A DNA stretch of 64,000 bases from Gammaproteobacteria bacterium (GTDB taxonomy: Bacteria > Pseudomonadota > Gammaproteobacteria > Eutrophobiales > Eutrophobiaceae), in contig JACPSH010000057.1 of assembly GCA_016193395.1 (NCBI GenBank), positions 25,911 to 89,910 of the forward strand, given 5' to 3'. The translations under genes were made by a program, and so were the position numbers. A model generated the notes under the pieces. The model saw only the letters and a list, made by a program, of their open reading frames with translations, made no database searches and was not told where the DNA came from. Below are positions 27,761 through 37,073 of the stretch, one piece after another (within the stretch, counting starts at the first letter, position 1; each line of letters opens with the position of its first letter).

Positions 27761-27788
27761 ATAGTAGCACATGTGGCACGGGTGGAAA
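27761..27788 (-). promoter_or_regulatory. Promoter of 4.5S RNA
   Basis: Minus-strand TTTCCA (27783-27788), a 16-base spacer and TACTAT (27761-27766), placing the start at about 27755, exactly the inferred RNA 5' end. Confidence 0.7.
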
Positions 27789-27846
27789 CGCGCCGCGCCG
27801 AGGGCGCGGCCGTGAATCGCGGCCGGGTTTTCTCCATAATGCACGG

Positions 27847-28797
27847 ATGCTAAGAGCATTCAGGATGGTGAACGGCCAGATGGCGGAGCTCCCCTCCGCC
27901 GTTCTGTCCACCGCGGAACTGAGCCAGACCCAATGGATTGACCTGCAGGAGCCCAGCGACGATGAGCGGCTCCGGGTGGAGGCGCTTTTCCCAGCCAGCC
28001 TGCCAGACACGGACGAGGTAGAGGAGATCGAAGCCTCCGCGCGCTATTTCACCGACAACAACGGCATCCACGTGCACTCGTCCTTCCTGTACCAATCGGA
28101 GGGGAGACACCGGACTGCGACGGTGGCGTTCACGCTGCGACCGGACCAGTTGTTGACGCTCAGGGACGTCGAGCTGCCCGACTTCCGCCTGTTCCGGATG
28201 CGCACGCGCCGCGGACACGTCGTCGCCGATTCTCCGCTCGGCATCATGACGTCGCTGTTCGAACAAAAGGTGGAAAACCTCGCCGACGCCATGGAGGACC
28301 TGCATCGCGAACTGCAGGACGTGAGCCACATGGTGCTCGAGGACGAGTCCGCATCCATGGAAGAGGCGATCGACGAACTGGCTTACCTCGAAGACAGCAA
28401 CGGCAAGATCCGGCTGTGCGTGATGGACACGCAGCGCTCCCTGTCTTTCCTGATGCGCCACATCCGCGAACACGCGGACAAGGTGGAGGTCTGCCGGGAG
28501 GTCCTGCGCGATCTGGACACGCTGCTGGCGCACACGACGTTCCTGTTCGAGAAAATCAACTTCCTCATGGACGCGGCGCAAGGATTCATCAACATCGAGC
28601 AGAACCGGATCATCAAGATCTTCTCCATCGCCGCAGTGGTGTTTCTGCCGCCAACGCTGATCGCCAGCATCTACGGCATGAACTTCATCGTCATGCCGGA
28701 ACTGAAATGGGCATTCGGCTACCCCGTGGCCATGGGACTCATGGTGCTGGCCGCACTCGCGCCCTACTGGTATTTCAAACGAAACCACTGGCTGTGA
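27847..28797 (+). CDS. corA: CorA family magnesium/divalent cation transporter
   Basis: Pentameric inner-membrane channel. 316 residues from the ATG at 27847. A long cytoplasmic domain is rich in acidic helices, followed by two C-terminal membrane spans. The signature YGMNF has GMN at about residues 277-279 after the first span, and the protein ends in a basic tail. CorA-type rather than ZntB is favoured but not proven. It is divergent from the SRP RNA, and the stop lies nine bases from the converging transporter remnant. Confidence 0.9.
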   Translation: MLRAFRMVNGQMAELPSAVLSTAELSQTQWIDLQEPSDDERLRVEALFPASLPDTDEVEEIEASARYFTDNNGIHVHSSFLYQSEGRHRTATVAFTLRPDQLLTLRDVELPDFRLFRMRTRRGHVVADSPLGIMTSLFEQKVENLADAMEDLHRELQDVSHMVLEDESASMEEAIDELAYLEDSNGKIRLCVMDTQRSLSFLMRHIREHADKVEVCREVLRDLDTLLAHTTFLFEKINFLMDAAQGFINIEQNRIIKIFSIAAVVFLPPTLIASIYGMNFIVMPELKWAFGYPVAMGLMVLAALAPYWYFKRNHWL

Positions 28798-28805
28798 ACG
28801 GCTAA

Positions 28806-29400
28806 TCAGAAGGACCGGCGCGCCGTGAGCAGGAAATGCACGCCGTCGTCCTGTAAATCGTCTCCCGCCGTGGCCACGTCGCGCCGCGGCGCCGTAAGCG
28901 ATGCGCTGCTTGAGGAACTCCGGATCGAAATGATGTTCGCCCAGGATCTGCACGCCGGCGAGTCTTCCCTCGACGCACTCGATCGTAATGACTCCGCTTG
29001 AAACGTCCTGATCGGGGAGAACCGTGCGTGAAGTGGCGTAGCCCGCGTCCCGGTAAAGTTTCGTCAACCGGGCACGCAATTCCTGCAGGTCAGCATCCGT
29101 GATTTTGCGACCTTCGTACTCCATCGCGATCTCCCGCAGACGCCCCGTGTCCATGACCCGATTTCCGACAAAGCGAATCGCGCGGACGTCCAGCGAGACT
29201 GTCGGCGATCCGGGCTTGCGGGTCTCCTCATCCGGCGACGCCGGCACACCGACCTCCGGCTTCTTTTCAGGCGTGTCGAGCCGTGGCAGGTCCGGCCGCG
29301 GGACGGCGGGTTCGCCCACCCGCTCCGTGGGTATTCCGCCCGGCAGAGCCTGGGCATGGACAGGGCCGGCGGCGGGGTTGCGGAATCAGGGCAATAAAAA
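28806..29400 (-). pseudogene. Remnant of a TpsB/ShlB-type two-partner secretion transporter
   Basis: The N-terminal part keeps a trace of a signal-peptide tail, a Pro-rich linker and an intact POTRA_2-like domain (IRFVGNRVMDTGRLREI, ITIECVEGRLAGVQI). It then runs directly, after a one-base frame change near 28900, into a C-terminal end GDDLQDDGVHFLLTARRSF with terminal Phe, as in outer-membrane barrels. The whole barrel (several hundred residues) is missing, so no channel could form. It looks like an internal deletion plus frameshift. No start codon with a good signal peptide is visible. Confidence 0.75.
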
Positions 29401-29441
29401 TCCCCGCGGCCGAAGACCTGGGTCTTCAACCGCGGGGATTG
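29398..29441 (-). terminator. Rho-independent terminator
   Basis: AATCCCCGCGG and CCGCGGGGATT arms enclose an inner GAAGACC/GGTCTTC stem, and on the minus strand the hairpin is followed by TTTTTATT. It terminates the acidic ORF just upstream and separates it from the TpsB remnant. Confidence 0.85.
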
Positions 29442-29468
29442 GGATAGGGTCAGGCCGGACTCGCCCGC

Positions 29469-29993
29469 TTACCGCATCGACGGACCGGACGCGTCGCCAC
29501 CCACCAGGTGGCCGCCGCTGATCCGCAGCGGGCTGCCGGTTACCGCGGGGGCCGCAGACGCCTCCGCTGCCTCCGGAACCGAAGACAGAACGGTGTCTTC
29601 GCTTTCGGTCGCAATGGTCAGTTCGGAGTTCGCCGCACCGGCCGCGCCGATCTGCTCGACAACCGTATCGCTCAACCCGCCGTCGGCCGGAGTGAATTCC
29701 ACCACCTCGCCGTCAAATGGAATTGCCGTAACATCATGGACGAGAGAACCCTCGCCGTCGTCCATCACGGTGGACGTGTAAACAATCTCGTCACCGCCCT
29801 CGAATTCCAGTACCTCATCACCTTCCAATTCCAGTACCTCATCGCCCGTGCCGACGTCGCCGCCGGTTTCTTCCGGAACGCCCATTGCATCGAGGCCACC
29901 CGAGTCCAGATCGTCCAGAGCGGTAACGTTTCCGTGCTCGGATTCCGTGCCGTCGTGGTCAGCGTGGACTTGCATTGTGCGGAAGTTGGACAC
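29469..29993 (-). CDS. Acidic low-complexity protein of unknown function
   Basis: 174 residues, strongly acidic (Asp/Glu-rich), no Cys, no signal peptide or membrane span. It contains a short internal repeat GDEVLELE-GDEVLEFE and ends ISGGHLVGGDASGPSMR. I recognise no family. It is followed by a good terminator and then the remnant of a two-partner-secretion transporter, so it could be the surviving tail of a TpsA-type exoprotein; this is inference from position only. Coding is supported by length and a dedicated terminator, not by homology. Confidence 0.55.
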   Translation of the reverse strand: MSNFRTMQVHADHDGTESEHGNVTALDDLDSGGLDAMGVPEETGGDVGTGDEVLELEGDEVLEFEGGDEIVYTSTVMDDGEGSLVHDVTAIPFDGEVVEFTPADGGLSDTVVEQIGAAGAANSELTIATESEDTVLSSVPEAAEASAAPAVTGSPLRISGGHLVGGDASGPSMR

Positions 29994-30049
29994 CAGTCTT
30001 CGAATGTTGCATCGACACTACAGGTGATCGCGGTATGTCCCGGCGCTGC

Positions 30050-31417
30050 TCATCCGGCCGCGCGGCCCAGGCGTGAGACAACCAGCGGCGCCTTCGCGGT
30101 CGCCCCTCGTTCCAGCTTATCCACAGGCTGGATTTTTATCGGCGGCACTTGGACGTTCTGTGCCTCCAGCGCCCGATACAGCGCGAGCCGCAACGCTTCG
30201 AATTCCCTGATGTTGCGCGGACCGCACAGATATACGCTCAGTCCGCTTTCGTCCTGCACCACCTGCCAGCCGGCGGTGGGAAACACATCGAGCACGTCGT
30301 GGAACACATTGGGATGGACCGGAACCGGGGCGTGGCCCTCCAAGCGGGCGGGAAACAGGAGCACGTCTTCCGTGCGCCCTTCGATGGCGTCGATTACTTG
30401 AAAGTGGCGTCCGCACTCGCACGGCTCATCCAGCGGCCGCACCATGTCGCTGATCTCGTAGCGGATCAGTGGTTGCACGCGCCGGCGAAACACGCTGAGC
30501 AGGATGCGATCGCCCGCGGTTCCGGGCGGGACGGCGCGACCTTTGTCGTCGAGGATCTCGATCACCGCCCCATCCTCCAGCAGGTGCTTTCGGCCCTGTA
30601 TGCACTCCACCGCGACCGGCGCGTATTCGGTCGTGCCATAGGTGTCGAACATCCGCACACCCCATGCCTCTCTCACGCGCCGTCGCGTTTCCTCGGGAAG
30701 CACTTCGGCGCTGGTCATGACGCTGCCGGGCCGGATGTGCAAACGCCCCGCGATCTGCTCTTCCGCGAGCTGCAACACGACGGAGGGATAGGCGGCAAGC
30801 ATCTCGGGCTGCCACTCGTTTAACCGTGTCACCATCTCCGCAACCGGTTGCACCGCATCCAGCCGCAGTTGCGGCAGCAGGCGGCTGGACAGCGTGAGAC
30901 TGATGCGCGCGGAATAATGCCAGGGCACGGTGGAGGCAATCAGCGCGACGCGCGGCAGACCCCAGGGACGCCGGTACACGCCGGCCCAGTAGAGCGGGCG
31001 CGAGATGGAAGCCAGTACGTTGATCCATTCGCTGCCGCTGAAGAGGAACAGCCCGCGCCGCCCGGTCGTCCCGGAGGTGGACAGCACAACATAGCGATCC
31101 TGGAACAGGCCGCGCCCGCCATCTCGATCCAGGAAGGCCTCGACCTCCGCAAGACGCACGCCGCGGTCGGTGACGAGGTCATCGAAATTCTCCATCACGG
31201 TGGCCTTCGTCAGGATCGGCAGGTCGGCCAGCGGACGCTGTTCCAGTCCGCGGTGGAAGCGACGGTAGAAGGGCGAACGTTGCAGGACGAAACGGCGCAA
31301 TTGCTCCACGCTCCGAGATTGGTGCGCCTCGATGCGCGCGCGCGGCCAGCGGCAACTGCGCTCCAGGACCCAGCGCTCCATCCATACCTGCAAAGGAAGG
31401 ATCAGGTTCAAGCCCAT
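30050..31417 (-). CDS. PaaK/CapK-like adenylate-forming enzyme
   Basis: 455 residues from the ATG at 31417. Adenylate-forming fold: phosphate loop STSGTTGRRG near residue 113, MFDTYGTTEYAP, and the C-terminal RTEDVLLFP. It belongs to the phenylacetate-CoA ligase / coenzyme F390 synthetase / CapK group, whose members activate varied acids, often for surface polysaccharide decoration. It is clearly different from the PaaK at 52198. The neighbours do not reveal the substrate. Confidence 0.8.
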   Translation of the reverse strand: MGLNLILPLQVWMERWVLERSCRWPRARIEAHQSRSVEQLRRFVLQRSPFYRRFHRGLEQRPLADLPILTKATVMENFDDLVTDRGVRLAEVEAFLDRDGGRGLFQDRYVVLSTSGTTGRRGLFLFSGSEWINVLASISRPLYWAGVYRRPWGLPRVALIASTVPWHYSARISLTLSSRLLPQLRLDAVQPVAEMVTRLNEWQPEMLAAYPSVVLQLAEEQIAGRLHIRPGSVMTSAEVLPEETRRRVREAWGVRMFDTYGTTEYAPVAVECIQGRKHLLEDGAVIEILDDKGRAVPPGTAGDRILLSVFRRRVQPLIRYEISDMVRPLDEPCECGRHFQVIDAIEGRTEDVLLFPARLEGHAPVPVHPNVFHDVLDVFPTAGWQVVQDESGLSVYLCGPRNIREFEALRLALYRALEAQNVQVPPIKIQPVDKLERGATAKAPLVVSRLGRAAG

Positions 31418-31543
31418 GTTCCGGCGGTGTGATATTTCGCGGATCGGCAGGCGCGGCTGATGCGCCTGAGCGCCTTCAATTGTAGCCTGAGTCCGTGTAT
31501 GAACTGATCTAGAATGAAACGAATCCAGCAACGGGATGCAATC

Positions 31544-32140
31544 ATGAAAGCACAGGTGCGGTGGTTTGTATGCGCGATGGCCATTGGCTCCCTCCCGGCC
31601 GCATCGGGTGGCCCGACGGATGAATACGAGCTGCTCCAGCCCACGACAATTATGGACGCGCCGGATGCCGCGCCGCAATCCGCCGGTTCAGCGACAGTCG
31701 AACATGGCAAATATATGGTAGAGCTGCTCGGCTGCGGCACCTGCCACACCGACGGCGCGCTGATCGGCATGCCGCGCGCGGACCGACGACTGGCCGGCTC
31801 GCACATCGGGATCGCTTACAGCGACCCGCTCACGCAAAGCCTCCCCGGCATCGTGTACCCGGCGAACCTGACGCCGGATGTGAAAACCGGGATCGCATCA
31901 TGGGCCGCGGAGGACATTGTCCGGGTCATCCGCAGCGGCGTGGATCCCGACGGGCGGCGACACGTGTCGGTGATGCCCTGGCCGGCCTACGCGAAACTCT
32001 CGGACGAAGACGCGCGCGCCATTGCCACTTACCTGCAGGCGCTGCCGCCGGTGGAACATCTCGTTCCCGAAAACGTCGAACCGGGCATCAAGGCGACCGC
32101 GCCGTTCGTGCATTTTGGCGTATACCGAAGCCGGCGGTAG
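31544..32140 (+). CDS. Periplasmic monohaem cytochrome c
   Basis: 198 residues from the ATG at 31544, which begins a signal peptide (MKAQVRWFVCAMAIGSLPAA). There is one haem site, Cys64-Gly-Thr-Cys67-His68, in LLGCGTCHTDG. Met-containing VMPWPAY in the C-terminal half is the likely axial ligand. The sequence resembles the small class I cytochromes that accompany dehydrogenases. An in-frame ATG at 31514 would add ten residues before the signal peptide. It is divergent from the PaaK-like gene; the redox partner is unknown. Confidence 0.85.
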   Translation: MKAQVRWFVCAMAIGSLPAASGGPTDEYELLQPTTIMDAPDAAPQSAGSATVEHGKYMVELLGCGTCHTDGALIGMPRADRRLAGSHIGIAYSDPLTQSLPGIVYPANLTPDVKTGIASWAAEDIVRVIRSGVDPDGRRHVSVMPWPAYAKLSDEDARAIATYLQALPPVEHLVPENVEPGIKATAPFVHFGVYRSRR

Positions 32141-32536
32141 ACACGCTGCGGCAAATTCGCCGGAGATCCGCTGAGTGTCCGTCGCCCTGCCTGGAGTTTC
32201 ATTGGCGTAGCAACGTTCCAGACCCGCGATTGCCAGCGCAACTCCGGAAAAGCAGTCCATTGCGAATGCGTACTATCGCGCGCTTCGCGACTCAGTTGAT
32301 CCCGACTTTGATTCTGAAAGTTCCTTGGCGATCTTTTCAGCCGCGCCCTGCATGAATCCCTCGACATTCTGACCTGCTGCGATAGCGCCTCACCCGACAA
32401 ACAGCCGAAGGAGGGCGTTTCCCGCGGCGTACCTCGTTATCACACCCTTTATCAACAGCGACTTATCCGATGATGGCTCGCGAAGTACTTCGTCGAACGC
32501 TCCCCCTGCGCCGAGGTAAGTCTAGTAGAACTCCCT
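32141..32536. other. 396-bp stretch without recognised gene
   Basis: Lies between the converging cytochrome c and pyruvate carboxylase genes. Short open frames exist on both strands but none has a family match or ribosome-binding site I trust. A small palindrome cgaagtacttcg lies near 32488-32499. No clear terminator for either gene was found. Confidence 0.5.
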
Positions 32537-35500
32537 CTACTCCGTTTCGAACTCCAGCAGCAGGTCCTTGGCGTCTACGACGTGATCGGGCCGCGCCAGC
32601 ACGCGCTTGACGATCCCGTGCCGATCGGCGGTCAGCGCGGTCTGCATCTTCATCGCCTCGATGACGAGCAGCGTGTCGCCCTTACGCACGCTCTGGCCTG
32701 AAGACACTTCCACCGCGACGACCAGCCCTGGCATGGGGGCGGCGACGTGCAGCGGGTTTGCCGGATCGGCCTTTTCCACGGCCCGCTCCGGCGCCGCGAG
32801 GCTGCGATCCTTCACCAGGATCGTCAGCGGCTGGCCGTTCACCTCGAAGAACACGCGACGGATCCCGTCCTCGTCGGGATCGGAACTGGTAAGGAAACGG
32901 ATGATGGCCTGGCGGCCGTTCTCCAGGCGCACCACGATCTCCTCGCCAACCTGCATGCCATAAAAGTACACGTGGGTGGCCAGCACGCCGACGTCGCCGT
33001 AGCGCTTCCGTTGCCGGGCGAATTCCGCGAAGACTTCCGGATACATCAGGCTGGAGGCGAGATCGGTATGGGTGATGTCGTGGCCAAGCTGCGTGTTCAG
33101 CTTTGCCCGGCATTCGTCGAGGTCCACCGCGGGAAGAATGCTTCCCGGCCGGACGGTGATCGGCTTTTCCTTCCCCAGCACTTTCTTCTGCAGCGCCTTC
33201 GGAAACCCGCCGGGCGGTTGACCAAGGTCGCCGCGGAAAAAGCTCACGACGGATTCCGGGAACGAGACATTGACCTTTGGATTGAGTACGTCCTCGCGTG
33301 TCAGGCCGCCGGTCACCATGGCGAGCGCCATGTCGCCCACGACTTTGGATGTCGGCGTAACCTTGATGATGTCACCGAACATCTCATTGACTTCCGCATA
33401 GGCGCGGGCGAGATCGGACCAGCGCGAATCGACGCCCAGCGATCGCGCCTGCTCGCGCAGGTTGGTGTATTGGCCGCCCGGCATTTCGTGGACGTAGACA
33501 TCGGACGTGCCGGAGCGGATATCGGGCGCAAACGCGGCGTACTGCTCGCGCACCTCCTCCCAGTACGCGCTCAGGACCTGGATCGCGCCGGAGTCGAGGC
33601 CCGTGCATCGCGTCGTGTGTTCCAGGGCCGCAACCAGCGACCCCAGGTTCGGCTGCGAGGTGAGCCCGCTCATGCTGTCCATGGCCGCGTCGAAGACATC
33701 TACGCCGGCATCCACCGCGGCCAGCACGGAGGCCGCTGCGATCCCGCTCGTATCATGCGTATGGAAATGCACCGGCAGACCAACCGCCTGTTTCAAGGCC
33801 GAGATCAGGCGCGTGGCGGCGGCCGGCTTGATCAGCCCCGCCATGTCCTTGATCCCGAGGATATGCGCCCCGGCCTGCTCAAGTTGCCGGGCCAGGCCGA
33901 CGTAGTACTCCAGGTCATACTTGCTGCGCTTGGGATCGAGGATGTCGCCGGTGTAGCAGATGGCGGCCTCGACGATCTTCCCGGTCTCGCCGACCGCGTC
34001 GATGGCCGGGCGCATGTTCTCGATCCAGTTCAGCGAATCGAAGATGCGGAACACGTCCACGCCGGCCTGCGCCGCTTGCTGGACGAAGAATCTGACGACG
34101 TTGTCGGGATAGTTCCGATAGCCGACGGCATTGGCCGCGCGCAGGAGCATCTGCTGCATGATGTTCGGCATGGCGGCGGTCAAGTCCGCCAGCCGCTGCC
34201 ACGGATCCTCGCGCAGGAAGCGCAGCGCCACGTCGAAAGTCGCGCCGCCCCACGATTCCACCGAGAACAGCGCCGGCACCAGACGCGCGTAGTGCGGCGC
34301 GATCGCGATCATGTCGCGGCTGCGCATGCGGGTCGCGAACAGCGACTGGTGGGCGTCGCGGAACGTCGTGTCCGTGACCTGCGGCGCGGTCTGCTGTTTC
34401 AGCCAGTCGGCCACCGCCCGTGCGCCTCGCTGCCGCAACATCTGTTTCGCGCCCGGGGCCGGAGCCTTGTTCGGCAACGGCGGCACGACCGGCTCGGCCA
34501 GTATGGCCGGCCGGCGACGGCCCTCCATCTCCGGGTTGCCGTTGATGATCACTTCGCCGAGATACTCGAGCAGGTGTTCGACCTCGCCGGTGCGGTGCGG
34601 GAACCGGAACAGATCCGGCGTATCGTCGATGAAGTTCGTATCGTAGTTGCCGCCGCGGAACCCGGGATGATCGAGCAGTTGCTCCAGGAATGGCAGGTTG
34701 GTCGCCACCCCGCGCACGTGGAATTCGGTAATGGCGCGCAGCATGCGGTTGATGGCCTCGTCCTCCGTGCGTCCATGGGCCGTCACCTTGACCAGCAGGC
34801 TGTCGTAGTAGCGCGTGATGCGCGCGCCTGAGTAGGCCGTACCGCCATCCAGCCGGATGCCGGGACCCGCTGGACTGCGATAGGCGAGGATCTGGCCATA
34901 GTCCGGGATGAGATTGTTGTGCGGATCCTCGGTCGTTACCCGGCATTGCAGGGCGTGCCCGTTGATGCCGATCCGGTCCTGCCGCGGCAACAGCGCGGAC
35001 TCGTCGCCGATGCGCGCGCCGGAGGCAATCTGGATCTGCGCCTTGACGATGTCGACGCCGGTGATCTCCTCCGTGACCGTGTGTTCCACCTGCACGCGTG
35101 GATTGACCTCGATGAAGCAGAACTCGCGGCTCGCCGGGTCGAACAGGAATTCCACGGTGCCGGCGTTGTCGAGGCCGGTGCGCCGCGCGAGTTGCACGGC
35201 GAACCCGCAAACCTTCTCGCGTTCCGCCTCCGTCAGGTAAGGGGCGGGCGCGCGTTCCACCATCTTCTGGTGGCGGCGCTGCAACGAACAATCGCGTTCG
35301 TAGAGGTGCACGACGTTGCCGTGCCGATCGCCGAGGATCTGCACTTCGACGTGCCGCGGCCGCACGATCAATTTTTCGAGATACACCTCCGGGTTGCCGA
35401 AGTAGGCCTGCGCTTCGCTGCGCGCCAGCACCACGGCATCGACCAGGTCCTTGATGTCGCGCACGGCGCGCATGCCGCGGCCGCCACCGCCCCAGCTCGC

Positions 35501-35980
35501 CTTGAGCATCACCGGCAGGCCGAGTGTTTCCGCCATCGCCCGCATTCCCGCCGGGTCTCCCGGCAGCGGTCCCGACGCCGGCACGACCGGCACGCCGGCT
35601 TCTATCGCGGCGGCGCGGGCGTCGATCTTGTGGCCGAGCGTCCGCATGACTTCGGCGTTCGGCCCGATGAAGACGATGCCGGCGTTCCGGCAGCGTTCCG
35701 GAAAATCAGGGTTCTCAGCCAGGAAACCGTACCCCGGATGGATGGCATCGCAATGGGCGCTGACCGCCGCGGCAATGATGTCATCCATGTCAAGGTAGGC
35801 CTCGACCGGGCTCCTGCCGCGCCCGACCTGGTAGGCCTCATCCGCCTTGAAGCGGTGGAGGGAAAGCCGATCCTCCTCGGAGAAGATGGCGACCGCGGGA
35901 ATACGTAACTCACTTGCCGCGCGCATCACGCGGATCGCGATTTCGCCGCGATTGGCGACCAGGATCTTACGGAACGGCAT
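32537..35980 (-). CDS. pyc: Pyruvate carboxylase
   Basis: Biotin enzyme converting pyruvate + bicarbonate + ATP to oxaloacetate. 1147 residues, a single-chain enzyme: biotin carboxylase (MPFRKILVANRGEIAIRVMR; ATP loop KASWGGGGRGMR), carboxyltransferase (TDTTFRDAHQSLFATRMRS), and C-terminal biotin carrier with Lys1111 in EAMKMQ. The ATG at 35980 overlaps the upstream sulfotransferase-like gene by 14 bp. It ends a minus-strand run that begins with ligU. Protocatechuate 4,5-cleavage yields pyruvate and oxaloacetate, so an anaplerotic carboxylase here is sensible, though the link is inference. Confidence 0.96.
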   Translation of the reverse strand: MPFRKILVANRGEIAIRVMRAASELRIPAVAIFSEEDRLSLHRFKADEAYQVGRGRSPVEAYLDMDDIIAAAVSAHCDAIHPGYGFLAENPDFPERCRNAGIVFIGPNAEVMRTLGHKIDARAAAIEAGVPVVPASGPLPGDPAGMRAMAETLGLPVMLKASWGGGGRGMRAVRDIKDLVDAVVLARSEAQAYFGNPEVYLEKLIVRPRHVEVQILGDRHGNVVHLYERDCSLQRRHQKMVERAPAPYLTEAEREKVCGFAVQLARRTGLDNAGTVEFLFDPASREFCFIEVNPRVQVEHTVTEEITGVDIVKAQIQIASGARIGDESALLPRQDRIGINGHALQCRVTTEDPHNNLIPDYGQILAYRSPAGPGIRLDGGTAYSGARITRYYDSLLVKVTAHGRTEDEAINRMLRAITEFHVRGVATNLPFLEQLLDHPGFRGGNYDTNFIDDTPDLFRFPHRTGEVEHLLEYLGEVIINGNPEMEGRRRPAILAEPVVPPLPNKAPAPGAKQMLRQRGARAVADWLKQQTAPQVTDTTFRDAHQSLFATRMRSRDMIAIAPHYARLVPALFSVESWGGATFDVALRFLREDPWQRLADLTAAMPNIMQQMLLRAANAVGYRNYPDNVVRFFVQQAAQAGVDVFRIFDSLNWIENMRPAIDAVGETGKIVEAAICYTGDILDPKRSKYDLEYYVGLARQLEQAGAHILGIKDMAGLIKPAAATRLISALKQAVGLPVHFHTHDTSGIAAASVLAAVDAGVDVFDAAMDSMSGLTSQPNLGSLVAALEHTTRCTGLDSGAIQVLSAYWEEVREQYAAFAPDIRSGTSDVYVHEMPGGQYTNLREQARSLGVDSRWSDLARAYAEVNEMFGDIIKVTPTSKVVGDMALAMVTGGLTREDVLNPKVNVSFPESVVSFFRGDLGQPPGGFPKALQKKVLGKEKPITVRPGSILPAVDLDECRAKLNTQLGHDITHTDLASSLMYPEVFAEFARQRKRYGDVGVLATHVYFYGMQVGEEIVVRLENGRQAIIRFLTSSDPDEDGIRRVFFEVNGQPLTILVKDRSLAAPERAVEKADPANPLHVAAPMPGLVVAVEVSSGQSVRKGDTLLVIEAMKMQTALTADRHGIVKRVLARPDHVVDAKDLLLEFETE

Positions 35981-36605
35981 TTCGAGACACCGGTGGGCGC
36001 GCAATCCACTCTTCCGTGGTGTTGCGGATCGGGAACGGTTCGTCCGGCATGCTGACGCCCAGAAATGCGCAGAGCGGCGCCCATCCCTGTTCCGGATTGA
36101 ACGCCAACAGCCGGTCCACGGGAATCGTGCGCATGACCTCTTCATTATGGCGGTTATAGACGGCGATCGCGTGGTCGCGGTCGCGACCGTGGCCGTCGAA
36201 GGTCGTGATAAACAACCGCGCGACCATATCGCGCAGGTCCGGATCGCAACCGTCTCCGAGAAACTGGTCCAGGTGCGCCTTCGAGAAAATCGTCCTCTGC
36301 GCGCTTTCAAACCAGCGGTCGGGATCGCGCATCGAAAGGATCACTTTCGCTTCCGGAAAGTGGGCGGCGAGTTCGCGCCAGTAGCTGCAGGCGGGGAAAT
36401 CCACCGTCGAGGCATAACCCTCGAAGATGCGATCCCAGTCCGGTTGTTCGCCGCGCGCGATCCGCGCCCAATATGCCACGTTCCGGGGATTCGGCATGAC
36501 TTCCATCATGTGGTAACACGGCCCGAAACCCAGCCATTCGAGCGCAAACTTCAGCGATGCCGTCCCCGTGCGGCCAAATCCGGCACCAATCAGTTTGAGC
36601 GCCAT
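35967..36605 (-). CDS. Sulfotransferase-like protein
   Basis: 212 residues with the PAPS 5'-phosphate-binding loop near the N-terminus (GAGFGRTGTASLKFALEWLG, residues 7-26) and the 3'-phosphate motif region VILSMRDPDRWFESAQRTI. This is the small bacterial sulfotransferase family related to PF17784. The acceptor is unknown. It lies between the Rid-family gene (43-bp gap) and pyc (overlap), so it is probably in the lig operon, but no sulfation step is known in protocatechuate breakdown. Confidence 0.8.
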   Translation of the reverse strand: MALKLIGAGFGRTGTASLKFALEWLGFGPCYHMMEVMPNPRNVAYWARIARGEQPDWDRIFEGYASTVDFPACSYWRELAAHFPEAKVILSMRDPDRWFESAQRTIFSKAHLDQFLGDGCDPDLRDMVARLFITTFDGHGRDRDHAIAVYNRHNEEVMRTIPVDRLLAFNPEQGWAPLCAFLGVSMPDEPFPIRNTTEEWIARPPVSRNAVP

Positions 36606-36648
36606 CTTTCCGCAGGAATCGAAGGGGTGCCGGGCGCAAAGTCAGGCC

Positions 36649-37044
36649 TCAGGCGGCCGCGGTCGCCTCGATTTCCACCAGCACATCGGGATGGTAGAGG
36701 CTGGCGACGCCGAGCAGGGTTGACGCCGACCTGCAGCGCTCGCGGTTCAGGCGTTCCGCGAGGGCTGGTCCCGCCTTCACGAACGCGGCCACGTCGGTCG
36801 TGTAGTAGTTCAGCCGCACCACGTCGGAGAGCCCGAGCCCGGCACCCTTGAGCACGGTTGTCACATTGTCCAGCGCCCGATTGAGTTGCGCCTGCATGTC
36901 GCCCGGATGCAGGGGCTTGCCGTCGGCATCCGCGGCGACCTGCCCGGAGCAATAGACGACACGACCCGCGCCGGAGATCTCATTGGCCTGCACGAACCCG
37001 TACTTATCCTGCCATTTCCAGGGATTGACGATCTTCCTCTGCAT
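36649..37044 (-). CDS. Rid (YjgF/YER057c/UK114) family protein
   Basis: 131 residues, one Rid fold: VVYCSGQVAADADGKPLHPGDMQAQLNRALDNV and VVRLNYYTTDVAAF are typical. In the C-terminal signature the usual Arg of deaminating Rid proteins appears to be Ser (SASTLLGVASL, where family members have ART.V.VA.L). Some Rid-fold proteins are 2-aminomuconate deaminases in meta-cleavage pathways. The place immediately after ligJ suggests a role in this catabolic operon, but the missing Arg argues against simple enamine/imine hydrolysis. Confidence 0.85.
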   Translation of the reverse strand: MQRKIVNPWKWQDKYGFVQANEISGAGRVVYCSGQVAADADGKPLHPGDMQAQLNRALDNVTTVLKGAGLGLSDVVRLNYYTTDVAAFVKAGPALAERLNRERCRSASTLLGVASLYHPDVLVEIEATAAA

Positions 37045-37073
37045 GACTGAACCTCCCCTCCTCCCGGTATGAA

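Noticed and set aside
31898..32400. Overlapping open frames on the minus strand after the cytochrome c gene
   Set aside because: No family similarity, no convincing ribosome-binding site, and part overlaps the cytochrome gene antisense.
35981..36310. N-terminal extension of pyruvate carboxylase (about 110 residues)
   Set aside because: It reads through the sulfotransferase-like gene in another frame; the family start MPFRKILVANRGEIA lies at 35980.
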